From: Streptosporangiaceae bacterium NEAU-GS5
GTDB lineage: Bacteria; Actinomycetota; Actinomycetes; Streptosporangiales; Streptosporangiaceae
Reading direction: 5' to 3'
DNA length: 64,000 nt
Assembly: GCA_017592665.1 (NCBI GenBank)
Contig: JAGFNW010000026.1
Span: 1 to 64,000, forward strand
Under the pieces are notes generated by a model. The model did no database searches and was not told the DNA's origin. It saw only the letters and a program-made list of their open reading frames with translations. Below, one piece after another: positions 1 through 8,332 of this stretch. Position 1 is the stretch's first letter. Each line of letters begins with the position of its first letter. Made by a program: the position numbers and the translations under genes.

Positions 1-273
1 TGCGTGGGCCGGTCGTGCGTGGGCCGGTCGTGCGTGGGCCGGTCGTGCGTGGGCCGGTCGTGCGTGGGCCGGTCGTGCGTGGGCCGGTCGTGCGTGGGCC
101 GGTCGTGCGTGGGCCGGTCGTGCGTGGGCCGGTCGTGCGTGGCCCGGTCGTGCGTGGCCCGGTCGTGCGTGGGCTGGTCGTGCGTGGCCCGGTCGTGCGT
201 GGGCTGGTCGTGCGTGGGCTGGTCGTGCGTGGGCTGGTCGTGCGTGGCCCGGTCGTCGTGCGTGGGCCGGTCG
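1..273. repeat. 15-bp tandem repeat array (about 18 units), open at the left window edge
   Basis: The unit is TGCGTGGGCCGGTCG. Nine perfect copies fill 1-135. Variants follow with GGCCC or GGGCT in the middle up to 255, then a TCG insertion and one more copy at 259-273. The array probably continues to the left of the window. Because 15 is a multiple of three, every frame stays open (for example a GRSCV pentapeptide), so long ORFs here are artefacts unless a gene is shown upstream. Confidence 0.95.
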
Positions 274-330
274 TCGTCCGTCGGCTGGCCATCCGTAGGC
301 CAGTCGTGCAGGACGCGGGTCGGACACGAC

Positions 331-645
331 CTAGTAGCGGGCCAGGCGCTCGCTGGTTTCGCGGGTGAGGTCGACCAGCAGATGACCCATTTCAGGGCGC
401 TCGGCCAGCAGTTCCTCCAGGCGGACACGCCAGGCGGCCGCCTCGGAGAAGAAGACCGCGCCCTGCCCGCTCCCGCTGCGGTCGCTCCGCAGGCGGGATC
501 GCGTCTCGGCCAGCTTCAGTTCGTACTGCCAGCCTAAATACTGACCGACCAGGTCGATAAGCCACCAGTAGACGTCGGAGTCCGCAGCGGTGGTCAGCGT
601 GCGAGCGCTTTCGAATGCGACCTTGGACGGATGGATGACGTCCAT
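331..645 (-). CDS. Small hypothetical protein (104 aa)
   Basis: This is a 104-residue soluble protein starting MDVIHPSKVAFESARTL, preceded by a good ribosome site (GGGAGG, 5 bases before the ATG). It has no signal peptide or membrane segment. The sequence is mostly helical in character, with charged stretches (Lys-Leu-Ala-Glu, Arg-Ser-Arg). I do not recognise a family. It ends about 60 bases from the 15-bp repeat array and is divergent from the secreted protein at 847. The good ribosome site and single uninterrupted frame support a real gene; the function is unknown. Confidence 0.6.
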   Translation of the reverse strand: MDVIHPSKVAFESARTLTTAADSDVYWWLIDLVGQYLGWQYELKLAETRSRLRSDRSGSGQGAVFFSEAAAWRVRLEELLAERPEMGHLLVDLTRETSERLARY

Positions 646-846
646 GTGGCCTCCCGCAACGAATCCTATTCCGGGGCGGCCTTTCCGTGGAATAGTCCGT
701 CGACTTGCGGCCGACTTGCGGGCCTTGCAATTACTTACAGTTAGCCGTCGTTAGCGATGGTCAAGGAACGTGCAGGTGACGCCCTCTATCACTGAGGTGT
801 GCCCCGGGAGTCGCACCCGGGGGAGCGTCGTCCTCAGGAGTAAGTC

Positions 847-1557
847 ATGAAGCGCACCCTGCTCGGTTTCGCCACCGCCGCGGTGGCCGGCCTCTCGTTC
901 TTCGTCCCCGCCGGCGCGGCGCACGCGTCCGGCGACTTCGGCCCCGACACCTGCCTTGAAGGCTACGTGTGGCGTGAGGCCCGCGGCATCGACCACGTCT
1001 GCGTCACCCCGTCCGTGCGCAGCCAGACGTGGGCCGACAACGCCGCCGCGTCGAGCCGCTGGATTTCCGGCGCCTACGGCCCGCACACCTGCGTCAACGG
1101 CTACGTGTGGCGCGAGGCGTTCTCGGGCGACGATGTCTGCGTCTACCCGTCGGTGCGCGCTCAGGCCTGGGCCGACAACGCCGCGGCCGCCAACCGCAAG
1201 GTCTCGGCCCGGCTCTGGATCACCCGGTACGTCGTCGGCCCCCACGACAACGGTGACGGCACCTCCACCAGCACCTCGACCGACGACATCGCCCGCCTGA
1301 AGCTGAACGGCGACCACTACAACTTCTCGCAGGTCAGGCTCTACCTGTTCTACAACAACCGGCACGTCTACTGGAGCGGCAGCGTCACCGCCGCCGCGCA
1401 CAGCGGCTACGCGGGCGGCAGCTGGGGCAAGAAGACCGGCGTCTTCGACTGCTCCCGCCCCGGCCTCGCGGCGAACGGCTACGCGCAGGCGTACGACGTG
1501 CTCTCGGCCCGCTGGTCGCCTCGAGTCCCGGTCCGAATCGGCTGCGCCGTCCTCTGA
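847..1557 (+). CDS. Secreted hypothetical protein with a duplicated Cys-containing motif (236 aa)
   Basis: The start ATG follows AGGAG at 836-840. Residues 1-27 form a Sec signal peptide ending AHA, so the mature protein is exported. The mature N-terminus carries two tandem copies of about 40 residues, each with the pattern GP-x-TC-x2-GYVWREA, then VCV-x-PSVR and WADNAAA, with one Cys pair per copy. The C-terminal half (about residues 118-236) is a separate beta-rich region with two further cysteines (DCSRPG and IGCAVL). The arrangement suggests disulfide-stabilised extracellular repeats. I recognise no enzyme motif. A strong terminator follows immediately and is shared with the convergent permease gene. 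Confidence 0.8.
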   Translation: MKRTLLGFATAAVAGLSFFVPAGAAHASGDFGPDTCLEGYVWREARGIDHVCVTPSVRSQTWADNAAASSRWISGAYGPHTCVNGYVWREAFSGDDVCVYPSVRAQAWADNAAAANRKVSARLWITRYVVGPHDNGDGTSTSTSTDDIARLKLNGDHYNFSQVRLYLFYNNRHVYWSGSVTAAAHSGYAGGSWGKKTGVFDCSRPGLAANGYAQAYDVLSARWSPRVPVRIGCAVL

Positions 1558-1580
1558 CCGTTCACATAGATGGATAGCCG

Positions 1581-1614
1581 AAGGACCGGTCCCTCCGCCA
1601 AGGGGCCGGTCCTT
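1581..1614. terminator. Bidirectional hairpin between convergent genes
   Basis: The arms AAGGACCGGTCCCT (1581-1594) and AGGGGCCGGTCCTT (1601-1614) pair with one mismatch around a 6-base loop. The hairpin lies between the stop at 1557 and the stop of the convergent permease at 1629. Confidence 0.8.
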
Positions 1615-1628
1615 CTCAATTTCCGGCG

Positions 1629-3107
1629 TCAGAAGCCTGATCCGTCGTCGTCCTCTTCCTCGGGCTCGCGTCCAAGGCCAATCCCCTCGTACGCGTTGGG
1701 CCGCGAACCACGAAGGATCAGCGCCCATCCGATGCCGAGCACGGCGGTGACCAGATAGATCGACGGCAGAATCCACGCCGGCGGATCGTCGTCCGGCACC
1801 TCGAGCAGCGCGGCGAAGTCGGCCAACGCCAGCGCCAGGATCCCGAGCAGGCCGAGCGTGGCCAGGCCCGGAGCGATCAGCCGCCGCCAGGCGGTCTCAC
1901 CGTCCGGATCGCGGACGAAGAACAGCAGGACCGATATCGAGGTGGCGGCGAGAAGTATGAGCACGCCGAGCCCACCCCACGTCGTGCCGTTGAAGAACAG
2001 CTGGGTCAGCGGGTCGATTCCGGCGACGATGGTGACGAGGATCGCCGCCAGGCCGATCGCGCTCTGCATGATCGAGCCGGCCGTCGGCGCGCCGTTTCGG
2101 CGGCCTGTCCGCCCGAAGACGGCCGGCAGCACATGCTCGCGGCCGAGCGCGAAGAAGTAACGGGCGATCGTGTTGTGGAACGAGATCATCGCGGCGAGCA
2201 TGCCGGTCGCGAGCACCGCCAGCCCGATGTCCGCGGTCACGGCGCCGAGATGCTGTCCGAGCACGCCGAACACGACGCCGGGGCCGTTCTCCTGGGCTGT
2301 GGGCACGATCGCGCCGACGCCGGTCGCGACGGTCATGGCCCATGCCGAGGCGGCGTACAGCAGGGCCAGCAGGACGACCGCGCCATAGGTGGCGGCCGGG
2401 ACGCTCCGCTCCGGGTCACGCGACTCCTCGGAGAGGACCGCCGCGCCCTCGAACCCGACGAACCCGGTGATCGCCATGACCATCGCCACGCCCACGCCGG
2501 GCACCAGCAGATTGCCGGGCGAGAAGGCGTCCAGGGCCACGCCGTTCGCCGGATGGGACAGCCCGGTCAGGTCGAAGACGAGGACCGCGGCGACCTCGGC
2601 GATCAGCAGCGCGGCCAGGATCATGCCGTTGAGCTCGACGCGCAGCACGCCGAGCACGGCCGTGATCGCCCAGGCGGCCAGCGCGACCACATACCAGCGG
2701 ACGTCGATCCCGAACCACTGCGACAGCAGCGGACCCGCCGCCGAGCCGATCGCGCCGTAGAGGCCCACTTGGAGGACGTTGTACGCGATGAGCGCCACCC
2801 ACGCGCCGCCGACGCCGAACGGGCGGCCGAGACCATGCGCGATGAAGGTGTAGAGCGCGCCGGCGTTGGTCATCCGGCGGGCCATCGCCGCGTAGCCGAC
2901 CGAGAACAGGCCGAGGATGACGGCCGCGATGAGGAACGCCAACGGGAGTCCCGTAACGCCGGTGACCGAGTAGCCAGTGGTGATCTGGACGGCTAAGACG
3001 GTGAACGGGGCCGCGGCCGCCATGACGAAGGAGAGGATGGCGGGCGCGCCCAGCCTGTCCTGCGCGAGGGCCGATACAGCGGTCCGCCTGTGCTGGATCA
3101 CGGACAT
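1629..3107 (-). CDS. APC-superfamily amino acid permease (492 aa)
   Basis: This is an integral membrane transporter with about 12 hydrophobic helices. It starts MSVIQHRRTAVSALAQDRLG and the first helix contains the LSFVMAAAAPFTVLAVQ segment, typical of the amino acid-polyamine-organocation superfamily (proton-coupled uptake or exchange of amino acids or amines). The open frame extends to 3317, but the ATG at 3107 is preferred because AGGAG lies 5 bases upstream and the preceding 70 residues are Arg/Pro-rich and unlike a transporter. The C-terminus is acidic (EPEEEDDDGSGF). It stands alone; the substrate cannot be read from the sequence. Confidence 0.85.
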   Translation of the reverse strand: MSVIQHRRTAVSALAQDRLGAPAILSFVMAAAAPFTVLAVQITTGYSVTGVTGLPLAFLIAAVILGLFSVGYAAMARRMTNAGALYTFIAHGLGRPFGVGGAWVALIAYNVLQVGLYGAIGSAAGPLLSQWFGIDVRWYVVALAAWAITAVLGVLRVELNGMILAALLIAEVAAVLVFDLTGLSHPANGVALDAFSPGNLLVPGVGVAMVMAITGFVGFEGAAVLSEESRDPERSVPAATYGAVVLLALLYAASAWAMTVATGVGAIVPTAQENGPGVVFGVLGQHLGAVTADIGLAVLATGMLAAMISFHNTIARYFFALGREHVLPAVFGRTGRRNGAPTAGSIMQSAIGLAAILVTIVAGIDPLTQLFFNGTTWGGLGVLILLAATSISVLLFFVRDPDGETAWRRLIAPGLATLGLLGILALALADFAALLEVPDDDPPAWILPSIYLVTAVLGIGWALILRGSRPNAYEGIGLGREPEEEDDDGSGF

Positions 3108-3446
3108 GATCGCTCCTGGTCGGGGGTTTCGGGGGGCCGAGGTCCCCGCAAGGCGTGCCGGATCGCCTCCGCGGCGGTGGCGAGCCCGAGGCTCGGGGCG
3201 CGGGGGTGGTTGGTGGGGTTGAGAGCGTTCCAGGGTGACGATGGTAGGGGAGCGCCGATCACGTGTCATCGGCCGCGATCGCACATAGATGACATGGTTA
3301 TGGACCCGGTGCGGCACCCCCCGCTAACGCGGTAATCCCCTGTCCACGCGCGCACGCTCGTGTCGCCCTGGCAGCGATCGTCGGCCTGTCGACGCGGGCC
3401 CGGTGCCGCGCGGCGCGCCAGGGCGTGCAGCGCGAGGGTGCGCGGC

Positions 3447-3502
3447 ACGCGCGGGCTTGTGGCGTATGTGCGGCGCGCGCGGGCTTGTGGCGTATGTGCG
3501 AT
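3447..3502. repeat. 28-bp direct repeat, two copies, in GC-rich intergenic DNA
   Basis: Two near-identical copies containing GGGCTTGTGGCGTATGTGCG occur with a 28-base period. A shorter duplication around GCGTGCGTGTGCGTATAA follows at about 3519-3557. The whole stretch 3108-3772 between the permease and the next gene carries no credible gene: it holds these repeats and the 26-bp array. Confidence 0.8.
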
Positions 3503-3595
3503 GCGCCGGGGCGTGCGGCGTGCGTGTGCGTATAAGGCGTGCGTGTGCCTATAAATGGCATGCCAAGCATCAGCGCGTGCCAAAGATCGGCGCGA

Positions 3596-3725
3596 GCCGG
3601 GCTCCAAAGCCGGGCTCGGAAGCCGGGCTCCAAAGCCGGGCTCGGAAGCCGGGCTCCAAAGTCGGCTCGGGAAGCCGAGCTCCAAAGTCGGCTCGGGAAG
3701 CCGGGCTCCAAAGTCGGCTCGGGAA
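3596..3725. repeat. 26-bp tandem repeat array (5 copies)
   Basis: The unit begins GCCGGGCTCCAAAG and ends either CCGGGCTCGGAA or TCGGCTCGGGAA, giving 26 bases. Copies start at 3596, 3622, 3648, 3674 and 3700, with a decayed sixth. The array sits just downstream of the gene ending at 3773. Each unit is self-complementary in part (GCCGG / CCGGC-type blocks), so it can fold. Confidence 0.9.
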
Positions 3726-3772
3726 GCCCGGGCTACCAGAGCCTGGCTAGGAAGCCGGGTTGGAGGCAGGGC

Positions 3773-4399
3773 TCACGTGGTCGCGGTGAGGCTTTCGGGT
3801 ATGCCGGTGAGCCGGCAGGCCTCTTCCCAGCGGTCGACGTCGAGCTCGGTCTCCTGGGAGATGACGGCCTGGCTGTCGGCGATGCATCCGGTCAGCAGGT
3901 CGCGCAGCAGCGCGTCCGGGTCCTGGATGCAGGCCTGCGCGATACCGCGCACGGCCAGCTGGACCGTGTTGGGCGCCGCATAGCGGCGGAATCCCTTGGC
4001 CGAGATGCGGACACCGCGCCGGAACTCATACGCCCACCGGCTGGCCTGCGGCACCTGCGCCAGCGCGAGCTGCGTCGCCTCGCTCAGGCTGCCCTCGGGC
4101 CGGCCTTCCAGCCCGGCGAGCACGTGCTCGGCGGCCAGCGCCGACACGGCCATGGCGAGCTGCCGTTCGGCCGCGACGACCGGAAGGGCCGTCACCGCGC
4201 AGCGCAGCGCGATCCGCGCGTCCACCCGCGGGTCGTCGCCGGTGAGCCCGATGACCGAGGGGATCAGCGGCGCGAGCAGGGGACGCGCGAGGTCGGAGGT
4301 GTGGTCGTTGACGAGCCGCGCCAATCCGGCGAGCAGGGGATGCGTACACGACGGATGGTCGCTCCAGCGTTCCCCGGCGAGATAGGACGCGAACTCCAT
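3773..4399 (-). CDS. Hypothetical protein (208 aa)
   Basis: This is a predicted soluble, mostly alpha-helical protein starting MEFASYLAGERWSDHPSC. The frame stays open to 4567, but the upstream part is not protein-like. AGGG about 10 bases before the ATG at 4399 makes this the best start, although MPPLMPLL further upstream cannot be excluded. The sequence has long Ala/Leu-rich helices and a conserved-looking C-terminal half (RRYAAPNTVQLAVRGIAQAC). I do not recognise a domain. It is divergent from the sirtuin gene with about 200 bases between, and it ends at the 26-bp repeat array. Confidence 0.6.
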   Translation of the reverse strand: MEFASYLAGERWSDHPSCTHPLLAGLARLVNDHTSDLARPLLAPLIPSVIGLTGDDPRVDARIALRCAVTALPVVAAERQLAMAVSALAAEHVLAGLEGRPEGSLSEATQLALAQVPQASRWAYEFRRGVRISAKGFRRYAAPNTVQLAVRGIAQACIQDPDALLRDLLTGCIADSQAVISQETELDVDRWEEACRLTGIPESLTATT

Positions 4400-4600
4400 G
4401 AAGCATGCGCCCTTACGCGGGTTACGGTGCTTTCCCCGCGAGAGGAGCGGCATGAGCGGTGGCATAGGACCTTGCACGAGCAACTCCACCCGTTTCGTCC
4501 AGCGTGTCACTTTCCATAGTGCGCCGCCGCACGCCGCTGCGCCACCCTGTATAACTGTGGGCCGCAATGACCGGTATGGGGGAGCGCATATCGTGAATGC

Positions 4601-5434
4601 GTGACCCGGGAGCTAGTGGATCTGGTCGCCGGCGGCGGAGTGGTCGTCCTCAGCGGGGCGGGACTGTCGACCGAATCCGGAATCCCGGACTACCGGGGCG
4701 AGAGCGGCCGCAGGCGGCGTGGTGAGCCGATGACCTACCAGGCGTTCGTCCAGAGCGCCGCGAACCGCAGACGTTACTGGGCGCGCAGTCACGTGGGCTG
4801 GCGGCACGTCGCCCACGCTCGCTATAACTCCGGACATCGGTCCGTTGCCGAGCTGCAGGCCCGTGGACTGGTCGAAGGGATCATCACGCAGAACGTCGAC
4901 GGCCTCCACCAGGCGGCCGGCGCGACGGACGTGATCGAGCTGCACGGCAGCCTCCACCAGGTGGTCTGCCTCGGCTGCGGCGAGCGCAGCACCCGCGAGG
5001 TGCTGGACGAGCGGCTCCGCGGAGCCAACCCGGGCTGGGACACCGCGGTGAACGGCCTGACCGTCAACCCGGACGGCGACGTGGCGCTCGCCGACGAGGC
5101 GGTCGAGGCGTTCGCCGTCGTCGACTGCGCGGGATGCGGCGGGCTCCTCAAGCCCGACGTGGTCTTCTTCGGCGAGAACGTGCCGCGGCCGCGGGTCGAG
5201 GACTGCTTCGCGCTGACCGACCGGGCCAAGGTCCTGCTGGTCCTCGGATCGTCACTGACCGTGCTGTCCGGCTACCGGTTCGTACGGCGTGCCGCCGCGC
5301 AGGCCACCCCGATCGCGATCATCAATCAGGGGCCGACCCGAGGCGACCGCGAGGCGCTGGTCACCCTCGACGCCCCCCTCGGGCTCACCCTCTCCGCTCT
5401 CGTGTCAGCGCTGGAGCCGAGTCCGCACCACTAG
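4601..5434 (+). CDS. Sir2-family NAD-dependent protein deacylase (sirtuin, 277 aa)
   Basis: The protein removes acyl groups from lysine using NAD+. The Rossmann NAD motif GAGLSTESGIPDYRG is at the N-terminus. The TQNVDGLHQAAG segment and the catalytic His in ELHGSL follow. A complete zinc site is present as CLGCG and CAGCGG, followed by KPDVVFFGE. It ends with the LVLGSSL nucleotide-binding strand. The length fits class U/II bacterial sirtuins. The GTG start has only a distant GGGAGCG, so the exact N-terminus is slightly uncertain. Its last 30 bases overlap the end of the convergent nucleotidyltransferase gene. Confidence 0.93.
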   Translation: MTRELVDLVAGGGVVVLSGAGLSTESGIPDYRGESGRRRRGEPMTYQAFVQSAANRRRYWARSHVGWRHVAHARYNSGHRSVAELQARGLVEGIITQNVDGLHQAAGATDVIELHGSLHQVVCLGCGERSTREVLDERLRGANPGWDTAVNGLTVNPDGDVALADEAVEAFAVVDCAGCGGLLKPDVVFFGENVPRPRVEDCFALTDRAKVLLVLGSSLTVLSGYRFVRRAAAQATPIAIINQGPTRGDREALVTLDAPLGLTLSALVSALEPSPHH

Positions 5435-6157
5435 GTCATTCAGCACGTCATGCGCCGACGCCACCTCCGGGAGCGCGGACGCTTCACGGGCCTGCTCGAG
5501 CGCGACACTCAGACTCACCACATCGCCGGACAGTTGTTCGAGGGCCGGCGCCCCGTCCGGCAGCCGCCCGTGTTCTGCCGTCCGCTTGGCGGACACCAGG
5601 TCCGGCAGGTACGAAGGCCCGTCCGCGTACAGCCGCGTCAGGTCGGCCTCGACCACACCTGTGCGCATCAGATTGATCCCGGTCAGCAGCACACGGAAGG
5701 TGTAGAGCAGTGGCTTCAGCTCGCCGGTCTTCTCGAACAGCCGCCACTGTGTCCGGGCGAACCCCGAATAGTGATGCGCATGATGCCGCGTCAGGCAGCG
5801 CTCCGCCGCGGCCACCAGCTCCTCGTGCACCCCTGACGTTGCCACCACGAGCGGCGACAGCAGTTGTTCCAGGACGTAGCCGTTCCGATTGAGCAGCAGG
5901 CGGCAGAACTTGGCAAGGTCATGCGTCACGAGGTCGACTTCCACGCCATGCCGGACCCACGTGTGCGCGACGGTCTCCTCGCCCGTCCGGAGGCCGACCA
6001 CGTCCTCGAGCGGCAACAGGTGAACGCCGCGCAGATCCACGTCGGAGTCGTCGGAGGGGAACCCGTACAGATGCGCCCCGCTGACGGTGGCGAACACGAG
6101 CGGGTGCGGCTGCTCACGGGGGATGTCGACGAGCCAGTCCGGCAGGGTGGCGGTCAC
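5405..6157 (-). CDS. COG3541-type predicted nucleotidyltransferase, copy 2 of a pair (250 aa)
   Basis: The N-terminal pol-beta-type nucleotidyltransferase core is visible: SGAHLYGF for the glycine-rich loop, DSDVDLRG for the two metal-binding Asp residues, and VEVDLVTHD as the candidate third carboxylate strand. The rest (residues 100-250) is helical, with a HHAHHYSGF patch. Proteins of this family are found in bacteria and phages; the substrate is unknown. Its ATG overlaps the stop of the upstream paralogue by 4 bases (6154-6157), so the two are co-translated. It converges with, and overlaps, the sirtuin gene by 30 bases. Confidence 0.82.
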   Translation of the reverse strand: MTATLPDWLVDIPREQPHPLVFATVSGAHLYGFPSDDSDVDLRGVHLLPLEDVVGLRTGEETVAHTWVRHGVEVDLVTHDLAKFCRLLLNRNGYVLEQLLSPLVVATSGVHEELVAAAERCLTRHHAHHYSGFARTQWRLFEKTGELKPLLYTFRVLLTGINLMRTGVVEADLTRLYADGPSYLPDLVSAKRTAEHGRLPDGAPALEQLSGDVVSLSVALEQAREASALPEVASAHDVLNDLVVRTRLQR

Positions 6158-6813
6158 AGGGCCGCCTGCCGTACGGACACCAGGAACGTCTCGACCGCGG
6201 CCCGGTCGGGAGCCTCCGGCAGGACACCGGCGGCCTCGTCGAGGCCGGCGGCGAGCTCCCGGCGCCAGGCGTCGACCTCCGCCCAGGGCATCTGCCCCTT
6301 CCGGACGCCCAGCAGGCGGTCACGGTATGCGGACACGTCGACCAGTGGCTCCCCGTGCGCCACGAGGTGCCGTCCGCTGATCAGCAGACGGATCATGTGC
6401 ATTGCTTGCTTCCAGCGTGGTGCGTGCGGGTCGAGGCGGCGGAACTGAGCGTTGGCGTACTCCAGGAAAGAGCGGTGAGCCCGGCGCGACAGGAACGCCG
6501 TCCGCAGCGCCAGCAGCTCCTGCCCGGCCGGGGTGACCTGCTCCACGATCGGCGACCACAGGCATTCGAGCACGGTCGGATTGGCCTCGAGCGCGAGCAC
6601 GCAGAAGCGTTCGATCTCCCAGGAGAACTGTTCGGACAGTGGTCCGTCCACATGCGTCGGCGGCTTGTCCAGCCGCCAGAACAGCGGCGTGGGCGCGACG
6701 AAGACCCCGCGTCTGTCGGTGTCGGAGTCTTCGGTCGCAAGGCCGTACGCCCGGGAGCCGACCACGACCGACAGCATGGTGTGTTCGGTGACCAGCCGCA
6801 AACCGGTGTTCAT
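6154..6813 (-). CDS. COG3541-type predicted nucleotidyltransferase, copy 1 of a pair (219 aa)
   Basis: This is the first gene of the two-gene operon. It starts MNTGLRLVTEHTMLSVVVGSRAYG. The nucleotidyltransferase loop (GSRAYGL) and the metal motif DSDTDRRG are intact, and a helical C-terminal part contains HMIRLLISGRHL. It is distinctly diverged from the downstream copy, which suggests a heteromeric or two-substrate pair rather than a recent duplication. The frame is open to 6951; the internal ATG is chosen because homology starts there and the additional N-terminus is low complexity. A short divergent promoter region separates it from the MDMPI-like gene. Confidence 0.8.
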   Translation of the reverse strand: MNTGLRLVTEHTMLSVVVGSRAYGLATEDSDTDRRGVFVAPTPLFWRLDKPPTHVDGPLSEQFSWEIERFCVLALEANPTVLECLWSPIVEQVTPAGQELLALRTAFLSRRAHRSFLEYANAQFRRLDPHAPRWKQAMHMIRLLISGRHLVAHGEPLVDVSAYRDRLLGVRKGQMPWAEVDAWRRELAAGLDEAAGVLPEAPDRAAVETFLVSVRQAAL

Positions 6814-6951
6814 GGGGTCCAAGCCTGCCACCGACCGGGCACGTGGCCGTAGCGGCGACGAGACAGCACGAGCAGAGAAGACTCCCGTATCCCCCCACTG
6901 CATGCTTGACCCAGGATGCCGGGTTCTTGCAGAAGGGAAGAGGGCAGACAC

Positions 6952-7761
6952 GTGACGGATCTACCGGACATCTTCGCTGACCTGGCCGCGGAAGGCGCGG
7001 ACATCGATGCGATGGTCGCCCCGTTGACAGAGGCCGAGTGGGCACGGCCGACCCCGGCGCCGGGGTGGACGGTCAAGCATCAGATCGCCCATCTCATCTA
7101 CATATTCGGGGCGGCCGGCTTGTCGGCCTCCGATCCGGAGGCGTTCAAGGCAATGGCGGCCAAGGTCGGCGCCAACTTCGACGCGGCGGTGAACGCGGCG
7201 CTCGCCGACTATCTGGACGACCCGCCGGAGCGGCTGCTCGAGCGGTGGCAGACGCGGCGTGCGGCCACGATCGAGGCGCTCGCCGCGGTGCCACGCGACC
7301 AGGTCGTGCCGTGGCTGGTGCGGCCGCTGCCACCGACCGTGCTCGCGAGCGCGGGATACATGGAGATGTTCGCGCACGGCCAGGACATCCGGGACGCGCT
7401 CGGCATCTGGCGTGAGCCGACCGACCGGATCGGACACCTGTACGGTTTCGCGCTGCTCACCCGTGACTTCGGCTACCAGACTCGCGGGCTGACCCCGCCT
7501 GATGTGGAGTTCCGCTTCGAATTGACCGCGCCGTCCGGGGCCACCTGGGCGTACGGTCCGGAGAACGCGGAGAACCGGATCACGGGTTCGGCACACGATT
7601 TCTGCCTGCTCGTCGTACGGCGGCGGCACCGCGACGACCTCGACCTGGTCGCGACCGGCGCGGAGGCCGACCGTTGGATGGACATCGCGCAGGCGTACCG
7701 CGGTCCGGCGGGCGAGGGCCGTAGGCCCGGCCAGTTCGCGCACATCAAGGCCGCCGTGTAA
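6952..7761 (+). CDS. TIGR03084/MDMPI-like (DinB-fold) metal-binding protein (269 aa)
   Basis: The protein belongs to the mycothiol-dependent maleylpyruvate isomerase/DinB-like superfamily. The N-terminal four-helix bundle has the APGWTVKHQIAHL segment, whose His residues with the later HGQDIRDAL motif form the likely metal site. The C-terminal half is the usual accessory domain. Members use mycothiol or act as unknown metal enzymes. A GTG start at 6952 with AGGGAAGAGGG just upstream is preferred over the ATG at 6916. It is monocistronic and ends at a strong bidirectional terminator. Confidence 0.82.
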   Translation: MTDLPDIFADLAAEGADIDAMVAPLTEAEWARPTPAPGWTVKHQIAHLIYIFGAAGLSASDPEAFKAMAAKVGANFDAAVNAALADYLDDPPERLLERWQTRRAATIEALAAVPRDQVVPWLVRPLPPTVLASAGYMEMFAHGQDIRDALGIWREPTDRIGHLYGFALLTRDFGYQTRGLTPPDVEFRFELTAPSGATWAYGPENAENRITGSAHDFCLLVVRRRHRDDLDLVATGAEADRWMDIAQAYRGPAGEGRRPGQFAHIKAAV

Positions 7762-7779
7762 CAAACCCTGAGATAGGAC

Positions 7780-7821
7780 GTGGCCCGCGCGTTTCCCGGC
7801 CTCCCGGAACGCGCGGGCCAC
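7780..7821. terminator. Bidirectional hairpin, perfect 14-bp stem
   Basis: The arms GTGGCCCGCGCGTT (7780-7793) and AACGCGCGGGCCAC (7808-7821) are exact complements with a 14-base loop. The hairpin lies between convergent stops at 7761 and 7837, and probably marks the left edge of the enediyne cluster. Confidence 0.9.
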
Positions 7822-7836
7822 ATCTCATTCATGGGA

Positions 7837-8250
7837 TCAGTTGACGCGGGTGTTCTGGTACGCGGTGAGCCGCCATTCGCCGCCGACCCGCTTGAGCGTC
7901 CAGGTCGCCCGGATCAGCTGCTCGGCCGACACCTCGGTCTCGCCGGGCATCAGCACGCCGCCCTTGGTGATGAGCAGGGCGGCGTCCGGGCCGAGGACCT
8001 TGATGGCCTGCGGCTCGCCGGTCACCCGGGTCCCCTTGTACGGCCCGGCGTACGCGGCCTTCATGAACGCGCGGATCTGCTCCCGGCTGGTCAGGAACAC
8101 GTCGCCGGGCAGAATGAGCGAGCCGTCCTCGGTGAACACCTCCGCGAACGCGTCGGGGTCGTTGTCGGCCCAGGCGGCCACGATACGTGAGGGAACGGCC
8201 TGCATGGCGGCCATGTCCTCGGCCGCCGGCCGCGCGGTTTCTGTGGGCAT
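7837..8250 (-). CDS. SgcJ/EcaC-family NTF2-like protein (137 aa)
   Basis: This is a single-domain NTF2-like (SnoaL-like) cone-fold protein: an N-terminal helix (IVAAWADNDPDAFAEVF), then TEDGSLILPG, and C-terminal strands (LIRATWTLKRVGGEWRL). SgcJ, the family namesake, belongs to the C-1027 enediyne cluster and is an NTF2-like protein. A close neighbour of PksE with this fold therefore probably assists formation of the enediyne core. The ATG at 8250 has a perfect GGAGGAG site 6 bases upstream. It is divergent from unbL, with a candidate operator between them. I consider it the left-most gene of the cluster. Confidence 0.85.
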   Translation of the reverse strand: MPTETARPAAEDMAAMQAVPSRIVAAWADNDPDAFAEVFTEDGSLILPGDVFLTSREQIRAFMKAAYAGPYKGTRVTGEPQAIKVLGPDAALLITKGGVLMPGETEVSAEQLIRATWTLKRVGGEWRLTAYQNTRVN

Positions 8251-8332
8251 GCTTCTCCTCCAAGCGAATGGGGATTGTGAGCTCACTGGCATCGTCTTGC
8301 CGCCCCAGCCGGCACGCATCTCCACCCGTGCG

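Noticed and set aside
4-537. Open frame coding for a GRSCV pentapeptide repeat
   Set aside because: It arises from the 15-bp repeat, which keeps all frames open; the part after the repeat is antisense to the supported gene at 331-645.
847-1557. Idea that this secreted protein is a chromoprotein apoprotein
   Set aside because: Its repeats and length do not resemble CagA/NcsA/KedA, and it lies 7 kb outside the cluster beyond two strong terminators; the protein at 30767 is the better candidate.
3107-3317. Longer N-terminus for the APC permease
   Set aside because: The extra 70 residues are Arg/Pro-rich, unlike transporters, and a strong ribosome site sits at the internal ATG.
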